From NCBI RefSeq assembly GCF_021026315.1, contig NZ_JAJNCX010000009.1, positions 1 through 64,000 on the forward strand: 64,000 bases of DNA, in the 5' to 3' direction. Both the position numbers and the translations under genes were made by a program. Below are positions 61,681-64,000 of this stretch, piece after piece. Each line of letters opens with the position of its first letter. Position 1 is the stretch's first letter. This DNA comes from Rhizobium sp. C4. GTDB lineage: Bacteria; Pseudomonadota; Alphaproteobacteria; Rhizobiales; Rhizobiaceae. A model generated the notes under the pieces. It made no database searches and was not told where the DNA came from. It saw only the letters and a list, made by a program, of their open reading frames with translations.

Positions 61681-63744
61681 ATGGCCGAAGCAAAAATCAA
61701 TCCCGCCCTCATCGACTGGAACGGTCGGAATGGTTTGCCGGATTTCGCACAAATATCGGAAAGTGACTTCGCCCCCGCTTTCGACGTCGGGTTCAAGTTG
61801 CATGAAGCTGAAATAGACACAATCGCCAACAATCCGGAGGCGCCGACCTTCGAGAATACGATCGTTGCTCTGGAAATCGCCGGCGATGAACTGTCGCGTG
61901 TCTCGTCCATCTTCTGGAACCGGGCAGGCGCCGACACCAATGATCTCATTCAGGCACTGGAGCGGGATATCTCCCCGAAGATGTCGCGTCATTATTCCAA
62001 GATCGGCATGAACGAGGCGCTTTTCAAGCGCATCGACACGCTTTGGGAAACCCGCGAGGCGCTGAACCTCGATCTGGAGCAGACCCGCGTGCTGGAACGC
62101 CACTGGAAAGGCTTCGTCCGCTCCGGTGCGAAGCTTCCCCGCGCAGACCAGGAACGTCTCGCTGCCATCAACGAGCGCCTTGCCTCGCTCGGCGCCAGGT
62201 TCGGCCAGAATGTTCTGGCGGACGAGAAGAGCTGGTTCCTCATTCTCGGCGATGACGCCGATCTCGCCGGCCTGCCGGATTTCCTCAAGGACGCCATGGC
62301 GGCCCAGGCCGAGGCGCGCGGCGAGAAGGGCAAATATGCCGTCACGCTGTCGCGCTCCATCATCGAGCCTTTCCTGACATTCTCCGAACGCCGGGACCTG
62401 CGCGAAACCGCCTTCAAGGCCTGGATTGCCCGCGGCGAAAACGGCGGCGAGACCGACAATCGCGGTGTGATTGCCGAAACGCTGAAGCTGCGCGACGAGA
62501 AGGCCAAGCTTCTCGGCTTTGCCAATTTCGCCGAAATGAAGCTCGACAACACGATGGCGAAGACGCCGGAAAACGTGAACGGCCTGCTGATGCAGGTCTG
62601 GGAAAAGGCCCGCGTCCGCGCTGCGGAAGAAGAGGCCGACATCGCCAAGGCCATTGCCGCCGAAGGCAAGAACCACGACGTCAAGCCCTGGGACTGGCGG
62701 CACTATGCCGAGAAGATTAGGAGCCAGCGCTTCAACTTCTCGGAAGGCGAGCTGAAGCCCTATCTCCAGCTCGAAAAGATCATCGAGGCCTGCTTCGACG
62801 TCGCCCGCCGCCTCTTCGGCATCACCGCGACGGAGCTGAAGGATGTAAAGGCCTATCACCCCGACGCCCGCGTTTTCGAAATCCGCGATGCGGCGGGCAA
62901 GCTCAAGGCCATGTTCGTCGGCGACTACTTCGCCCGGTCCTCCAAGCGCTCTGGTGCCTGGATGAGCTCCTTCCAGAGCCAGCACAAGCTGACGCTCAAG
63001 AACGGCGCGCAGGGTGAAATCCCGCTGATCTACAATGTCTGCAACTTCGCCAAGCCTGCCGAGGGCAAGCCGGCGCTGCTGTCGCTGGATGATGCGCGCA
63101 CGCTCTTCCACGAATTCGGCCATGCGCTGCACGGCATGCTCTCGGACGTCACCTATCCGACCGTCTCCGGCACGGGTGTCTCGCGCGACTTCGTCGAACT
63201 GCCCTCGCAGCTCTACGAACACTGGCTGACGGTTCCGGAGATCCTGAAAACCTATGCGGTTCACTACGAGACCGGTGCGCCGATGCCGCAGGCGCTCCTC
63301 GACAAGGTTCTTGCCGCCCGCACCTTCAATGCCGGCTTCGCCACGGTCGAGTTCACCTCCTCCGCGCTAGTCGACATGGCCTATCACACCGCCGCCGAGC
63401 CGCCGGCCGACCCGATGGCGCTGGAAGCAAAGGTGCTCAAGGATATCGGCATGCCGGACGCCATGGTCATGCGCCACCGCTCGCCCCATTTCCAGCACGT
63501 CTTCGCCGGCGACGGCTATTCGGCAGGATATTATTCCTACATGTGGTCGGAAGTGCTCGACGCCGACGCCTTCTCCGCCTTCGAGGAAACCGGCGATGCT
63601 TTCAATCCCAAGATGGCCGAGAAGCTGAAGCTGAAGATCTATTCCTCCGGCGGCTCCATGGACCCCGAAGACGCCTACAAGGCCTTCCGCGGCAAGCTGC
63701 CGAGCCCGGAGGCGATGCTGAAGAAGAAGGGGTTGGCGGCTTAA
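61681..63744 (+). CDS. M3-family zinc oligopeptidase (OpdA/Dcp-like)
   Basis: 687 residues. The zinc motif is LFHEFGHALHGM (HExxH about 477-481), with the third ligand Glu about 25 residues on in RDFVELPSQLYEHW. The rest has the M3 helical bowl, including GDYFARSSKRSGAWMSSF and the substrate Tyr region GYYSYMWSEVLDAD. It degrades short peptides in the cytoplasm, including signal-peptide fragments. No signal peptide. It is likely an oligopeptidase A-type enzyme; dipeptidyl carboxypeptidase is the alternative. Confidence 0.94.
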   Translation: MAEAKINPALIDWNGRNGLPDFAQISESDFAPAFDVGFKLHEAEIDTIANNPEAPTFENTIVALEIAGDELSRVSSIFWNRAGADTNDLIQALERDISPKMSRHYSKIGMNEALFKRIDTLWETREALNLDLEQTRVLERHWKGFVRSGAKLPRADQERLAAINERLASLGARFGQNVLADEKSWFLILGDDADLAGLPDFLKDAMAAQAEARGEKGKYAVTLSRSIIEPFLTFSERRDLRETAFKAWIARGENGGETDNRGVIAETLKLRDEKAKLLGFANFAEMKLDNTMAKTPENVNGLLMQVWEKARVRAAEEEADIAKAIAAEGKNHDVKPWDWRHYAEKIRSQRFNFSEGELKPYLQLEKIIEACFDVARRLFGITATELKDVKAYHPDARVFEIRDAAGKLKAMFVGDYFARSSKRSGAWMSSFQSQHKLTLKNGAQGEIPLIYNVCNFAKPAEGKPALLSLDDARTLFHEFGHALHGMLSDVTYPTVSGTGVSRDFVELPSQLYEHWLTVPEILKTYAVHYETGAPMPQALLDKVLAARTFNAGFATVEFTSSALVDMAYHTAAEPPADPMALEAKVLKDIGMPDAMVMRHRSPHFQHVFAGDGYSAGYYSYMWSEVLDADAFSAFEETGDAFNPKMAEKLKLKIYSSGGSMDPEDAYKAFRGKLPSPEAMLKKKGLAA

Positions 63745-63786
63745 GGACGCGACGGGCAGAGGGGGGTGCCACACCCGCCAACAAAA

Positions 63787-63812
63787 AACCCGCCGGATCG
63801 CTCCGGCGGGTT
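63787..63812. terminator. Bidirectional intrinsic terminator
   Basis: AACCCGCCGGA-TCGC-TCCGGCGGGTT is a perfect 11-bp stem with an A tract before and TTCTTC after, between the oligopeptidase gene and the converging gene at the window edge. Confidence 0.85.
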
Positions 63813-63835
63813 CTTCAATTCAACCAACCCAAATC

Positions 63836-64000
63836 TCAGGGCTCGACGAATGCCAGCGGGCGGTCGCCGTTTTCGTCGCGGATGCATGTCTGCAGGCCGA
63901 TGCGGTTCAGGACGGCGAGGAAGGGCTGCGGCGGCAGTTCTTCGACGTTCACCATCTTCTTCACATCCCATACGCCCTTGGCGATCAGGATCGCAGCGGC
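63836..64000 (-). CDS. Saccharopine dehydrogenase-like protein, C-terminal fragment (cut by window edge)
   Basis: The last 54 codons of a gene entering from the right, reading AAILIAKGVWDVKKMVNVEE, then PPQPFLAVLNRIGLQTCIRD and ending AFVEP. The pattern of a WDV..NVEEL..PFL..L...GL tail resembles saccharopine/carboxynorspermidine dehydrogenases (lysine or polyamine metabolism). Start and active site lie outside the window, so the exact enzyme is not certain. Confidence 0.65.
   Translation of the reverse strand, partial: AAAILIAKGVWDVKKMVNVEELPPQPFLAVLNRIGLQTCIRDENGDRPLAFVEP

Overview
The window reads as a chromosomal segment of an alphaproteobacterium of the Rhizobiaceae (Rhizobium/Agrobacterium-like). 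The evidence is high-GC coding DNA, the gene set dapD, dapE, truA-fmt-def, argB, engB, yidC-rnpA-rpmH, kdsB-pheA and cycM, a globin-coupled chemoreceptor, and dispersed palindromic intergenic repeats of rhizobial type. The genus is not resolved. The first 105 bases are the tail of an IS110-family transposase and the last 165 bases are the tail of a saccharopine-dehydrogenase-like gene.

Layout. 0.2-11.1 kb is housekeeping: dapE and a membrane protein run into truA-fmt-def, followed by a haem-globin chemoreceptor, rmuC, rbsK, dapD, a LOG-family protein and a HAD nucleotidase. 11.1-19.2 kb is an accessory block rich in regulator/target pairs: a beta-hydroxyacid dehydrogenase with azoR and a divergent LysR, an AraC regulator facing a DUF2000 protein, a MerR-carboxymuconolactone decarboxylase operon with a textbook 19-bp-spacer promoter, a TetR-MFS pump operon, and a possible two-gene toxin-antitoxin locus. 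19.2-32.8 kb carries the rpmH-rnpA-yidC-engB-argB core, all on the minus strand. It is interrupted by an ECF sigma / anti-sigma / fasciclin cassette and by a block holding a PAS-GGDEF-EAL protein, transaldolase, an HxlR-QorB pair and a SPINDLY-type O-GlcNAc transferase-like protein.

33-37 kb holds a second chemoreceptor ending in a CheR/CheB tether-like pentapeptide, an orphan histidine kinase and tRNA-Arg(ACG). 37-49 kb is accessory: an LpqC-like esterase, a vanadium-haloperoxidase-like/CRTAC1 pair, a GlxA-isochorismatase pair, a ZntB-like transporter, two oxidoreductases, a DUF1778-GNAT toxin-antitoxin module with a perfect palindromic operator and a predicted leaderless start, and an OmpA-family protein. 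48-51.7 kb has a GT2/GtrA pair divergent from a large STT3-like membrane protein. 51.8-55.3 kb returns to housekeeping (pheA, kdsB, cycM, pyrC).

55.4-59.7 kb is a compact four-gene signalling operon: a lone receiver, a cysteine-free SUOX-fold periplasmic protein, a hybrid kinase with Hpt, and a receiver joined to a degenerate HD-GYP domain. It is my leading candidate for an undescribed system. The window closes with a MarR-MFS operon and an M3 oligopeptidase.

All calls come from reading sequence and translated motifs. No database search was run, so family names are recognition-based and boundaries of domains are approximate.
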